From: Odontocerum albicorne
Lineage: Eukaryota; Arthropoda; Insecta; Trichoptera; Odontoceridae
Assembly (NCBI GenBank): GCA_949825065.1
Contig: OX463862.1
Span: 14,689,592-14,753,591 of the forward strand
Direction: 5' to 3'
Length of the DNA: 64,000 nt
In this document: piece after piece, positions 1-12,100 of the stretch
How positions within the stretch are numbered: position 1 is the stretch's first letter
Layout: each line of letters opens with the position of its first letter
Notes under the pieces: generated by a model
The model's input: only the letters and a program-made list of their open reading frames with translations
What the model was told of the DNA's origin: nothing
The model's database searches: none
Position numbers and translations under genes: made by a program

Positions 1-555
1 GTAACTTCCGATATGTGTTAGTAACACATTCGGCTTAAGGTGTAGTATTTGTATGTTATATTTTAACAAAAGGTATTTCTGTTATTAAGATAAATTTCAA
101 CGGTATTCTAAACAGGTCTTATTAGCAACGCAGCAAGATAACAGAATCTGTATAAACACTCAAAGTGTCTTATTTTCTTAACGGATGTGAGACAGATGTG
201 AGAAAATTGTATTTATGGAAAAATGTACTATATACTTATTCTAATCTAGATACTTTTATGTCAATATTTTTTGCATAAAACATCCTGTTTTTTTTAACAG
301 TGTAAATGATAAAAAATCGTTTTATTGAGTGATTCCATGCCACCGTCAGTCGTTATTTACGCTCCACATTGATAACAAGTGTTTCTACTAAACTATCAGT
401 TAATTTATACTCCGATATTACAGAGAAAGAAAAGAAAAATTAACAATTATGGGTATGTTGTATTTTTTTATATTTTAAACAAAGATTTCATTTTTATTAC
501 GAAGGTATTTAGTACTGATCTCTTTTATTCACAGCAAAAAGAAAACAATCTCTTG
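1..555. other. AT-rich stretch, fragment of repeat family R at its left edge
   Basis: Bases 1-50 (around CTTCCGATATGTG and ACACATTCGGCTTAAGGTG) match segments near 1337-1400, 16430-16520 and, reversed, 52910-52960, so the window opens inside a dispersed repeat (family R). The remainder up to 555 is AT-rich with no coding signal that I recognise; the short open frame at 379-606 has no recognisable motif. Confidence 0.5.
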
Positions 556-639
556 ATTGTAATTTGTTTTTATCAAACACTGTTTATTCCAATTTTTGTA
601 ATATAACATAAACAGTGTTTGATAAAAACAAATTACAAT
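556..639. repeat. Head-to-head ends of repeat family P1 (perfect ~32-bp inverted repeat)
   Basis: Left arm 556-588 (around TTTTTATCAAACACTGTTTA) is repeated in reverse at 609-639 with a ~20-bp spacer. The same terminal sequence, AAACAGTGTTTGATAAAA, ends the P1 copies at 10806-10912, 34197-34655 and 42785-43335. Two P1 ends therefore face each other here. Confidence 0.75.
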
Positions 640-835
640 GACTTTAAACCTCCACAATGTTAATGCCTTAACTATAAATAATATATAAATCCCTTGATTT
701 TTTTAGATTTACGAGTATGATTGTTTTTTTTGTGTCTACGTATCTAAGAATAATCGTTTATATAGTACATTTTTGTTGCTGATTTAAATACTCTTTTTTA
801 GTATAATGTGATTAATAATTATTATAATAAAAGTA

Positions 836-1400
836 TAATTTATATAGCGCCGTTTAGAGAACTAATTATCTTCTAGGGCACTGGTAACTTGGGATTCGAA
901 CCTGCTATTATTCTTCTTCTTCTTCCTAGTGTCGTGTCCTGAGAGTAGGCATCTTTGTCTCCGGATATTATTGAGAGATTAAAAATATTATTATACAAAA
1001 AAAAATATTAATAAGTTCAATGTAAGAATAGAAAGACAATAGCTCATTAGATTTGGTACTTCCGCGCATCTGAATATGTTTAGAAAAACATATTTGGTAA
1101 GAAAACTGCAGAAATCTTACTAAGGAAAAATTAACAGCAAAAAAATCTTTGTAGATCTTCCAATAGTGATGTATTGTAGCATATAACAGTTTCGTTGTTA
1201 CAGTACAACCTAGCGAGATTATTGCCACGTGGTAATCTCTTCCAACCAACTAGAAAGTAGTTTTTTTTAATGATGTCTTAAAAAACCGAACTGGAATCCT
1301 TATTACCAATGGAAAATGAACTACAAAGAAACTTTTGTCAATCTTCCAATATGTCATAGTAACACATTCGGATTTAGGTGGAGTGTAGTGTATGTGTGTA
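836..1400 (+). repeat. Dispersed repeat family R (GCGCCGTTT...), with a SINE A tail at 1196-1257
   Basis: Starts near TATAGCGCCGTTTAGAG and continues through ACATATTTGGTAAGAAAA and GATCTTCCAATA. Related copies lie at 16200-16560, 29255-29600 (minus), 40510-40725 and 52905-53095 (minus). 1196-1257 is the tail of SINE A in minus orientation (TACAGTACAACCTAGCG). No coding potential seen; class unknown. Confidence 0.55.
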
Positions 1401-1574
1401 GTGTTCATATACCATCAAATATAATAAAACAAAAAAATATACATACATGCCATCACGCCATTTCCCTGTCTGGGCAAGTAGAGAGAGCAGAGCGCCAGAC
1501 TTTTCTATCTCGACACACATTCTTCGTCTCTTCTACATACCATACATACAATTTATTTGAATTTTTACAAATAT

Positions 1575-2107
1575 TCAAATTGAGCGGTTTTTTAACTCAT
1601 TTTTTTTTAATTCTTGAATAAAACACACAATTTGCTTTGATTTAAAAAAAAACATTATATTGGTCATTGAAGTATAATGTATGACATTTAAACACAAAAA
1701 CAATATCCGCCAAATGTCCACCTCTTGCAGCTCCACAGATGTCCACTCTTATGTCAAAATTTTCGATTACATTTTGGCATAATTGGGGTTCTAACTCACC
1801 AATAACGCGAATAATTTCGTCCTACAGCTCAGGAATTGATCAGGGTCATTCTTATAGACCTGGCTTTTCACGTAACCCCAGAGAAAACAGTCCAACGGTG
1901 TCAGATCACATGATCTTGGTGGCCAATTAACATCACCGTTTTAGGAGATTACAATACATAAAATAATTTAACAATTTGAACGCTTTGTTGCATTGCATGC
2001 GACTCCATTTTTATAAACATTTTTATAAATGTCACAAGACCCAGCCATGTTTAAGGCGCCATCTGTGTTTTATCCAAGAGTTTAAAAAACCACTCAATTT
2101 GAAAGAC
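1575..2107 (-). mobile_element. Internally deleted mariner-type element M1 (minus strand)
   Basis: The right end carries the inverted-repeat end CTCAATTTGAAAGACCCTTT, the same as both ends of the copy at 54930-55474. Read on the minus strand, 1740-1930 encodes a decayed C-terminal transposase (a WPPRSCDLTP-like segment near the third catalytic Asp), and near 2010 there is the N-terminal motif that precedes it in the other copy. The central part is missing and frames are broken. The left end is degraded. Confidence 0.65.
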
Positions 2108-2112
2108 CCTTT

Positions 2113-2290
2113 AGAATAAGTAATTTGCTAAATCCTCCAAATAGTTTGTCAAAGAGCGTGTATAACCTAACCTAAACTAACCCCAGAGAAAATAGTCCAA
2201 CGGTGTCAGATCACATGATCTTGGTGGCCAATTAACATCACCGTTTCCGGAGATTTACAATACATAAAATAATTCTCATCACCCTTTAGT
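2113..2290 (-). repeat. Second M1 fragment plus shared flank with CCTAA repeats
   Basis: 2175-2270 repeats the segment at 1874-1965 (the WPPRSCDLTP coding piece on the minus strand). 2113-2214 matches, in reverse complement, 54828-54928 next to the other M1 copy. The two M1 elements therefore share their flank, so a larger composite was copied. A short CCTAACCTAA run is at 2165-2175. Confidence 0.6.
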
Positions 2291-2402
2291 ATTTGTCATT
2301 AACTTTTTCGTTTTCTTTTGTGAAACCTACATGTCCCAGCACGGGCATACGCCTAGTGCTTTGTATATATCATTGTAAAAATTTAAAAGTATAGATACAT
2401 TT

Positions 2403-3415
2403 AAGTATTTTGATGCCAATTTTGATGTATGGGAGTAAAGCGTGGACGCGGAAAAAGAATAATAGGGGCCGAATAAATGCTAAAGAGAAACATGCGTTGA
2501 AAAGAATACATAGAATGACAGTGTATGACAAAATACGGAATAAAGTGATAAGGGATGAATTTGAACCTAAGAATTGTGTGTTAAGTGAGATGAATAAAAA
2601 TCAGTTGAGATGGTTTGGGCATGTAGAACGAATGAATGATAGAAGACTGATACAACAGATATACAGTACATATTGTATTGCATTACACTTTTGTTGTATA
2701 CAGTACAACCTGGTGGGCTTATCGCTATGTGGCAATATCTTCCAACGAACCAAAAATATGTTAAAGAGGCCTTAAATGAAAACCAGACTTTAATTCTTTT
2801 TTTGATATGGGTTCCAGCGGGAACCGAACCCGCAACTTCCGGATTGGGAGACAAGTGTCTTACCAATTAGGGCACGGAGTTCGTCATGTGAACGGTAGGC
2901 GTATGAGAGGAAGACCAAAGAAAGTATGGTTGGATCAAATGAAAAATATTCTGAAAGAAGGAAAAGTATATTCTGATATATGGGTGTGAAACGTGAACGT
3001 GGAAAATGACTGATAGGAGCCAAATAAATGTTGCAGAAATGCATGCATTTAGAAAGCGGCAATTTATGTCATAATACGGAATAAAGCGATTAGGGTTGAA
3101 TTTGAACTTAACGCTGATGTGTCGAGTAAAATGAAAAAGAACATGCTAAAATGGTTTAGGCACGTGGAACAAATGAACGAAGAAAGACTAACAGAACACA
3201 TTTATAATGCAAATGTAAGAAGAAGACGTCTGAAAGGAAGACCAAGGAATGTATGGTTGAATCAAGTCAATGATATTGTATTATAGAAAGTCAGAAAAAT
3301 CGAAAAAGTTGCATGAGAATGTGGAGGAGGCTAAGGATATGTGTCGAGATAAGAAAGTTTGACGTTCTACCCTCTCTGTCTACCCCGACAGGGAGACGAC
3401 GTAATTGTATTTAAG
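2403..3415 (+). mobile_element. LINE family L1, two tandem 3' fragments (reverse transcriptase C-terminus)
   Basis: 2410-2650 encodes a recognisable C-terminal LINE polymerase region (ILMYGSKAWT, then IHRMTVYDKIRNKVIRDEF, then QLRWFGHVERM), the usual residue order downstream of reverse transcriptase. A SINE A copy is inserted at about 2690-2883, after which the LINE continues. A second, more decayed copy runs from about 2970 to the typical L1 3' end (TGTCGAGATA ... CCCCGACAGG). Frames are broken. Confidence 0.8.
2690..2883 (-). mobile_element. SINE A (tRNA-derived), minus strand
   Basis: Read on the minus strand it begins CTCCGTGCCCTAATTGGTAA (A-box-like) followed by GCGGGTTCGGTTCCCGC (B-box-like), then a body (GTCTGGTTTTCATTTAAGGC) and a tail (TTGCCACATAGCGATAAGCC). 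The same order occurs at 27707-27881, 35558-35738 and 54024-54194. It interrupts an L1 LINE. Confidence 0.8.
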
Positions 3416-4094
3416 TCAGTATGCTAACAGTTTCATTTTGGTACTGACAATAAAATTTTATTATAACATTGTACATACAAAGTTCAAACAATGATGCAGT
3501 CTAAAACAGTGTAAAGGCCCGCGAATCTCAGTTTAAGAATGACTGACTGAGATCTTTTAGTTATTTCAAAATAAAAGATAACAATCGAATTTATAAATAT
3601 TTTTGTTTTCAGATTAAAATAGATATAATCTTATCAATCGGAACACACTTAAGAAAATTGAAATCGTCAATTCTCAGAAATCAGATAGATCCCTACAATC
3701 TTAATATTTTTACTTTGTTGATCGTTTTTATTTGGGATAGATTTTAATCTTAGATAATTACCGAAGTGCTTTGGTCTTTTTGAAATTTAAATAAAAATAT
3801 TTACAACGTGTAATAAAAAAAAATATAAAAAATTACAAAGACTTTATACGTTGAATTTTTGCTATTCAGAAACAGATAAGCGGCAATATTATTTATTGCA
3901 AAGTAATAAACATAAATAGTTATTGTTTATAACTTATAATTTTTTAAACAATAAGAAAAATATTGCGCCAATTGTCCTGTCGCGTAAAATTAAGTTACTA
4001 AAAATTCTCTAAATGGAGTCCGATCGAACATCCTTCTTCTGAACGGTATTATGCACCAACTAAACCACACACTGAACTGAGACAATCAGAGTAT
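3416..4094. other. No recognisable feature
   Basis: AT-rich sequence without an open frame or repeat that I can place; a short poly-A/AT region lies near 3810-3960. Confidence 0.5.
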
Positions 4095-4268
4095 ACCGGC
4101 ATGTTTTTTTTAAAGAATATATATGATCGTTGTCATAAGTAACCTTATACCCCTGAATACTAGGCGGAAAAAATGTCTGTGTTATTCGAGGGGGATAGCA
4201 CAGCACGGGATTCGAATCGACGACCTTCCACACGGAAGTCCAGTGCGATACAGCGCGGCCATACACCT
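4095..4268 (-). mobile_element. SINE B (tRNA-like head), minus strand
   Basis: On the minus strand: GAGGTGTATGGCCGCGC, CACTGGACTTCCGTGTGG and a B-box-like GATTCGAATCCCG, then a body ending in an A-rich stretch. Two further copies in the same orientation are at 24570-24749 and 32672-32846, where the B box reads GGTTCGAGCCCC in the better one. Open frames over it are incidental. Confidence 0.75.
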
Positions 4269-4301
4269 CTTATGACCTACAACCCTCAGTTAATATCAAC
4301 T

Positions 4302-4536
4302 AGATCGCACAAAGGACGTGTTGTTTCGTTATATTCTGAAAAGTTAAAAATTAAATATTGCGTGGTTATCAAGTTTATTATTTTAAGTCTAAACGGAAAA
4401 TCTCCGTAGACTGCATCTAAACGTCGTTCAATTTCTGCCAAACTTTTCCTTTCTTTTGTAAGCAACTTGATAACAGCGCGATATTATATTTTTAGCATTT
4501 CAGAATATAACGAAACAACACGTCTTCTATCGACTA
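4302..4536. mobile_element. MITE family K, complete copy
   Basis: The ends are inverted: GACGTGTTGTTTCGTTATAT on the left and, reversed, ATAACGAAACAACACGTC on the right. A subterminal GCGTGGTTATCAAG is mirrored by CTTGATAACAGCGCG. Other copies: 58327-58535 and a half copy at 7202-7306. No coding capacity, so a non-autonomous DNA element. Confidence 0.75.
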
Positions 4537-5165
4537 GTTGACACACTGCTAAGGGCAGCGGTACCAAATGTTAACGGTAACATCGCTTGATTATACGGTG
4601 GGACTTTTTCAGACCGGAAAATTTTATTTATATTGCTCAACTCCATGTTGGACTATCCTCATGTTCAATTGAAATCAGGTCGATCCCTCCACCACTCACG
4701 CGGTTATGGGGGACAAAATAAGTACCCCATCCAAGTGAGAAGACAGTGTGATACCATACGGTACACCTGCACACATCGGTTGGGTCATTGTTACCGATGG
4801 AAATGGCACAACACGTAGCAATAAAGAGGCTTTATCCAAAGGCGACAATAAAGAAATACTGTTAATAGTCTTAAGCAAGCCATCACTGGTAAGCTGTGTT
4901 CACTGGGTATCATCTATTGTATATGACTTCTGATGAGCCCACAGTGGTAGTATAGCGGATGGCCACACTGGGGACAATATTTGATGTTACATGGATGTTC
5001 TTCTTGTTTCGTGAGTGATCAAGTCTTATGATTGATACATGTTGATAAATTCTAATATTTGGACTATCCTGATGTATTGTATCATCGAATTTCTATGATT
5101 CTATAGTATCTCTATCTATATACTCGTATTTACACACTTAATTCATGTGAATAAACTTACTATTT
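4537..5165. other. No recognisable gene; short family K flank
   Basis: 4537-4600 resembles sequence after the other K copies (a GCTRAGGG...GGTATCAAAT motif near 7325 and 58540), so the element may extend here. The rest shows no domain I recognise. Confidence 0.4.
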
Positions 5166-5169
5166 ATTT

Positions 5170-6046
5170 ATATTTTTTTAATCCACTTTGCACGGATTTC
5201 TCCTGTTACACAAAGAGGGTCTGCTTCTAGCGTTAGCTTATTCGCTAGGAAGAATATCAGCCAGGATTATTCTCATACTGCTAGGCGGTGCCGAGAATAT
5301 ATCAACCGTGTCATTCAGTTGGTTCAATATCTCTATACCTCGCGTGACTGAGTGTTTAGCCATGATATTCATCCTGTAAGTTGGTATCTAGAACAGAGGG
5401 TGATTCCTTGCACGGCTATATTTATTGGGGACATATAAACTTAGTGCTTCTAGAATCGCGGGACAGTTAAAGCAACCTTGAAAAACCTTAAGTAGGAATA
5501 TCGCAATGGATTCTTGCCTTCTTGTTTCGAGGCTTCTATAGTTACACACCGTGAGAAGTTCGACATGGTGAGCATATTTAGGATAATCACCCTTTGTTCT
5601 GTACCATAGATATCTGAGGATTTTTTTTGTAATTGTTCTATATTGTTTTTATATTTCAGCTGATGAGCCCAAACTGTAGATGCATATTCTAATTTGGTTC
5701 TAATTAGATAATTATATAAGTTTCGAAGGATATCGGTACTGTTAAATTCTCTTGATATTCTCATTATAAAACCGAGTAGTTTGTAACAGTCCGATATCAA
5801 ACGTGAGACATTGTTAACGAACGTGAGTCCGACATCAAAGGTTACGCCCAAATCTTTGAATTCAGAAACTCTGTTTAGTGCCACTCCCTGTATAGTATAC
5901 TGATGGTGGATTGGTGAAAACGATCGACTATAAGATACACAAACATATTTATTAATGTTGAACAGGAGATGATTTTGCTCACTCCAGGAGACTAGGGAGT
6001 CTAGGTCCTGTTGTAACTGTGCATAGTCGGGAGATGAATTCATCTA
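5170..6046 (-). mobile_element. Jockey-like LINE fragment, minus strand
   Basis: The minus strand open frame 6043-5450 encodes the region after the polymerase active site: LQQDLDSLVSWSEQNHLLF, NINKYVCVSYSR, FKDLGVTFD, then IRTKLEYASTVWAH, the canonical order in Jockey-type LINEs. After a frameshift near 5450 coding resemblance continues to about 5195. The active-site end is missing, i.e. it is 5'-truncated. The truncation point lies about 8-16 bp upstream of gene A's first start codon. Confidence 0.85.
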
Positions 6047-6062
6047 TATTAATATGCTATGT

Positions 6063-6176
6063 ATGTTATTTATTTTTTCCTCAGCTTCCAGCCAGTATTT
6101 AGGAGCCCTCTTTTCGGCCCTTTTGATGATTTTTGGGGCCCAAGCTCAGGATCCCGACTGTGACTACTTCTCAAGT
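6063..6176 (+). CDS. Gene A exon 1: signal peptide
   Basis: Encodes 38 residues with a hydrophobic core (YLGALFSALLMIFG) and AQA before the mature start QDPDCD. Donor GT at 6177, phase 0. A pyrimidine-rich stretch plus CAG at 6070-6083 could be an acceptor for an unseen upstream exon; gene B has a CAG at the equivalent place and in the same phase. Confidence 0.7.
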
Positions 6177-9100
6177 GTAAGATCATTTGCGTGCTATAAA
6201 AATTAAAATTTAATTCTCTTTAAATTTAAATTGTACTAGAAATGGATTGGCCAATTTAAGGCTGGATTCCCACTAGACCACTATCAAACCGCGAGCCACT
6301 TACGAAACATTTTTTTCTTCTGACATCTATGTTAGGCTGCCCACCTGTGTAGCTTTTTTTTACAAGTTGGTCGATATGATGTTACAGCGAACAAGCTAGC
6401 AGTATAAAAGTGATAACACTAGAATCTAGCTTTTAAATTTGTAAGTTATTTATCATATGCTTGAAAAAAGTTTCAAGATAGACTGTCAAGGACTCATATC
6501 AATTCTTATTATTCTCAAATAACAAATTAAAAAAAATGTTTTTGTTTTATTTGAAAGTGGTTTTATTTTTTCATTTGACAGTAATTTCACGTTTTACTGT
6601 GATGTCAATTTGTTAGTTGACAGTATTTATATATTTAACAGTGCTTTAATTTTATTTGACAGTGATTTTATATTTATTAGTTTAGTTATTTGAAAGTGAT
6701 TTAATTTTATAATTTGACAGTAATTTTAAGTGATTTCAATTTGTTAATGGACAGTTCTTTCATTGTGTTATTTGACAGCGATTTCATATTTATTAGTTTT
6801 ATATATTATTTATAGTTTAGGCATTAACATAGAAGAGGTTTAAAGATACCGGTTTCAAGGTTTTCACATAATTATCAGGGGAGCACAAACAATACTTGAA
6901 ACCGGTAGGGTTATATCGTTACACAAAGTAGAATAAACAGTATTTGATAACACAAATTCATTAGTTTTGTTATTTGACAGTAATTTCATTTTTGAAAGTG
7001 ATTTAATTATATCATTTGACAGTGATTTCATTTTATTATTGTACAGTGATTTAATATTTACTGTTTTCTATTTGACAGTAATTTTATATTTATATAACGA
7101 AATGCCACATTTTCTATTGGCTCTAGTTGCCCCCCCCCCCTGCTGAGGGTGGAGGTATCAAATTTCAACTGTAGCATCACCCAGAAAATCCTCCATTTAC
7201 AGCATTTAAAAATCGTTTGATTTGTTCCCAAAGAAATTTGATAACCACGCGATATTCAGATTTTAACATTTCAGAATATAACGAAACAACACGCCTTCTA
7301 TCAGATCTAGTTGACATACGGCTGAGGGTAAAGGTATCAAATTTTACCTGTGACATGGTTATGCACTCTCCAACTTTTTCAGGAAACCTTTAAGTTTAGT
7401 GGTAGATCAGGTTAAGGATGAGAAAATTAGCTACCAATAATCCTATTGAGCATTCTTATTTTAAGGGCCAAATTTAAACTGCATTATTTGTGTTTTTCCA
7501 GGTGGCTGCAGGACAAATCTATTATGTGTACTCTCCAGGCTATCCCAACAACTATCCAGCATACAAAACGTGCAGGTGGCAAGCCTCGTGTCCTGCCAAC
7601 TACATATGTTCACTAAACTGCACTGTGGAGATTCCTTTCGTGAGTTACTTCTTTAAAAACTTTATTTACAAGTTATTTTATTTAGGTACTTAACAGCACA
7701 GAATAATTCATAACTTAAGTATAATATTTACAAGTTATTTTATTTAAGTATTTAAAAGCACAGAATAATTCATAACTTAAGTATAATATTTAAAAGTTAT
7801 TTTATTTAGGCACTTAACAGCATAGAATAATTCATAACTTAAGTATAATATTTATACTCGTAAGTTATTTTATTTTATTCAGGTACTTAACAGCACAGAA
7901 CCTACCTTGACATTTTAAGATCCGATCAAAATCATGACAAGTATAATATTTACAAGTTATTTTATTTAGGTACTTAACAGCACAGAATAATTCATAACTT
8001 AAGTATAATATTTACAAGTTATTTTATATAGGTACTTAACAACACAGAATAATTCATAACTTAAGTATAATATTTACAAGTTATTTTATTTAGGCACTTA
8101 ACAGCACAGAATAATTCATAACTTAAGTATAATATTTACAAGTTATTTTATTTTATTCAGGTACTTAACAGCACAGAACCTACCTTGACATTCTAAGATC
8201 CGATCAAAATCATGACAATCTTTCTCAGTACCCGGCTTTTTGAGAGATTCTGATTTCTTAATTTCATTATCTATCGTATTGTCCATGTTATAAATAAAGA
8301 CGATATCGTTTAAATATTAAATTTTTTACAAAAATATTTGCTTTATGCCATTAAGAAGGGAAATCGTTAAACACGGGACGGGATACAAAGTGTTCACATC
8401 TCGCTACAACTCTTTTTAATGAACCTTAATTTGTAGAATAACTTTTTCTTGAATGCCATAGTTACTGACATCAATTGAAAATATTCAAACAAAATTTATT
8501 TGAAATTTACATTTATTTACGCATTGTATGGTCAGCTGGTGTGTTCCTAAGAGACAAAATAAAAAGTTCACGCATTCGTGGAAGCCTAGGTGTAACAGAC
8601 ATCAACAGTAAGATGGGGGAGAGGCCATTGAGATGGTATGGGCACGTTGGACGCAGAGCACCCTATCACATTGTGAACCAGGCAATCTCCATGGATCTTC
8701 CTCGAATAACAACCTGAGGAAGACTAAATAATTCGTGGGTGGTGCAAAAAGATAACCTGATGCAGAGGCACGGCCTGGGGGACGTAGTACGGGACATAAG
8801 AGCATACAACCTGAGGATGAGGAGAGCTGACCCCAACAGTCTTCGCAGACAATGAGTTGAGATGGAGCCAGGGAGAAGAAGAATGGAACGTTTTGACGCC
8901 CCTGAATGTTGCCACTCGGTTGCGACCTATCCCTTGCACCCCCGGGTTGTCGCGCCCTGGAAACTTTTAAACTCTCCTCTCGTGATTTAAGTTGAATATT
9001 CAATATCAATCTTCTTTTGATTTGTCAGACGACAGGGTGCACTGGAGATCGACTCCTTATATCCAAGACTGGAGATTCTTCATTGACCGGTGCTGACAGG

Positions 9101-12100
9101 TATTGTGGGACAGGTACCATCAGCGTCAATTCTGCATCTAATGCATTGTCTGTCGGTAAGTACAATTCAACCCATTTTTAAATTTATTTATTTACTAAAT
9201 ACAATACAACATTTAAAGCTTAAATTTGTTATGGGGTTGTTGGATATGATGTTGATACAGTTGGAATTTTGCATGTGATAGCTAGGGACTTTCTACTCTA
9301 GAGGCGTGAATTTCGGGCGTTTTTTCAGATTAAATAAAAAAAAAACTAAAAATATTTTTCCTACACATTTTTTTCAGTTTGTTAATTGATGATTTGAGAA
9401 TGTACAAAATGTTTTCGAATTTTTTTTTTAATTCAAGATGTTATTAGCTGTTATATCTTGTCGTAAAAAAGGGGGTGAGCTGGTCGACATTATTGGAACC
9501 CTTTCGTAAATCTGAAACTAAAATCATACACAGTTTTTTGATAAAAAAATAATGGCATTATAGTTGATACCAAAAAAAATTGTAAAATGGCGGCTATCTG
9601 ATTTTTTACCCTTTAATTCTATTATTTAATTTTTAAAAACAGTAAAAAAATAGTTTTAAATTTTTCAAGGTAGGAATGATAGAAAAACATTTGACAAAGT
9701 TTAATACTAAATTTGAAGGCAATCGGTTAGATAGAACTTGAGATTTTATGTCGACCAGGTTGAAAAAAGTAGTTTCGAGAAAAACGCGTTTAAAGTTTTG
9801 AGATTTTTCCGGTGCGGCGTAATTGCTGCCCCATTTATAGCTGTAAATATTGAGAATATTTAAATTTTATTTTGAGAACATACTCTTAAAGGTCTAAACT
9901 TTAAAATATGCCAAAAAAACGTTTTTTTTCAAATTTCTAGAGTAGAATATCCCCTTAACTATGGTAAATTATTTGCTATCCTAGTGATTAAGTATGATTG
10001 TCAGCTATCTTGTTAACGGAAGACGCATGTGCGTGTAATGGCATGCTGTTGCACTTCAACAAGCACACTGTCTTGATAGATCAAATCCAAAATTACCGAT
10101 GGTAAGCAGATTAATATTCCAAGACAATTAATTGGCAGGTTTAACTAACATGTTACTGACTTTCGTTAGGCAGAGTTTTATGTATCGCTATTTTTGTACT
10201 ATTTTTAATAGCGCTATAAGAATTTATGATACGCAACATATACTCGTAAGCTACAGAAAAATATAAATATACAAAGATCTAAAAGCAAAGCCAGCCCGGA
10301 ATTGAATCGAACATGAGGCATCCGTTTGCTTAGCATGAATGCTAACCATTAGACCACAGTCGCCGACGATTTAAGTATATGTAAGATTGTAAATTACATT
10401 TTTCAAAACTGAGTATTTTTGAACCTTGAATCTTGAAGATTTTGTCAGGTTTTGGAGTGAAGTGTCAGCCCTTGAAGATTTTGACACATGAATCTAGAGA
10501 CCGACTATAGTCTCCGGGTTCAAAAACAATAAGGAATTAGCAAAATCCTCCAAACAGGTCGTCAAAAAACGTGCCTGAATATGTGGTGATATGTTTTTCA
10601 GCAGCTGATAAAAAAGGAAAACCCTAAAAAATACGTGTTAAGCACAATAAAAGAAGTGATATCTGGTACATGGGTAAGGGAAGTGATGTAACATATTATT
10701 TAGCTCATCACAAATGAGATTGTTGACAACATTAGCGTACTAAACAAATTATTCAAGTATTGCAAATAAATATACAACAGGCTTATTACAATATTTCACA
10801 AACATGTTATGCTCCCCTGATGATGAAGCGAAAGCCTTGAAACCGGTAGGGTTATACCGTTACAAAGAAAAGGAATAAACAGTGTTTGATAAAACAAATT
10901 ACAATAGATATAGAAATTTGTAGTAAATCCTTCACAAAAATCGGAATTCCTCAAAAAGTTGTGTATTTGTAAAATTTGTCAAGATTTTGACCAGGTCTTA
11001 AAGTGTTAATATTTATATTCATTTTTTCTAGGTTTATCAACTTACACAAACTCTGGAAGGTTTTTGTGTACGTTGGGCGCTGTCCAGGCTTCTCCTCCCC
11101 CGGGAACTTGCCAATGTGGCTGGAAGAGATCTGTGAGTACTGGAATAATTTACATACCTTAGCTTAGTTGGTAGAACGCATTCCTTCCACACGGGTCTTT
11201 CGGGTTCCATTCCTGATGGTTTCCAAAAAGAGTTCCAGTGTCAGTCTGGTTAAAACTGTTCTTCACTGTGTAAGATATCTACATACTATAGTATACATAT
11301 ATCATAGAGTAGCCCAGAATAAAGTACAACTTTAACTGCTGCAAAGATGTTACAAAAAAATGGATTTAAAAAAAAATAATGTCAATTTAACCACCATCAC
11401 GTCGAACGCATTTCTTTAACTCTTGCCACCCTGTGCTGGATAGCGAGTGACCAAGACTTATAATTTATTTAATTATTTGACGTTTTAATACATAATAAAA
11501 TTATTTTTATAGCTGATAAAAAAGAATAACCTAGCAGATTTTGCATAATTTTAACTTAAAACATACATTTTTCAATGATCGCTTAGCGTCCAGCACCGTG
11601 GCTGGCGGAATTTATTAGCACAGTAAGGAAATCAGGTTCGAAAATTTTGAAGCACGCGTTTGCATGTTTCCTGAGGTATCGCATCGATCTCTTGATGAGT
11701 ATTATATTTCAAAAGCAGCGTAATCGTTGATATATTTGAGTGTACTCAAATTTTTAAGTGTCTCCACAAAAATAATCGTGTGGAACAAATCAGGAATTGG
11801 TGGTGGCCACACAATGTCACTTCTTCGCGAAATCAGTTTTCGGGGGAACATCTTTTAAACCATTTCAAACTGTTATTGAACGTGTGACTAGTGTTCCCAT
11901 CCTATTGAAACCACATCGATCGAAACCACATCGATCGAAACCACATCGATCGAAACCACATCGATCGAAACCACATCGATCGAAACCACTCGATTTGTAC
12001 CCTAGGAAATTGTTGCGATTTCACACTCAAAAACTCTGTTAGCATTTGAATGTAACGCTCTGAACGAACTGTTTTTGTTTGGCCTTGAGCGTCCTGAAAG

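Noticed and set aside
4060..4409. Open frames around SINE B
   Set aside because: tRNA-like repeat wording on the minus strand; same frames recur at the other SINE B copies.
8602..9009. 135-codon minus-strand ORF
   Set aside because: Antisense of the LINE L2 3' end; the same shadow is found at the other L2 copies.
10295..10372. tRNA gene
   Set aside because: A and B boxes are visible but no acceptor stem or cloverleaf; a sister copy at 27072 shows it is a SINE head.
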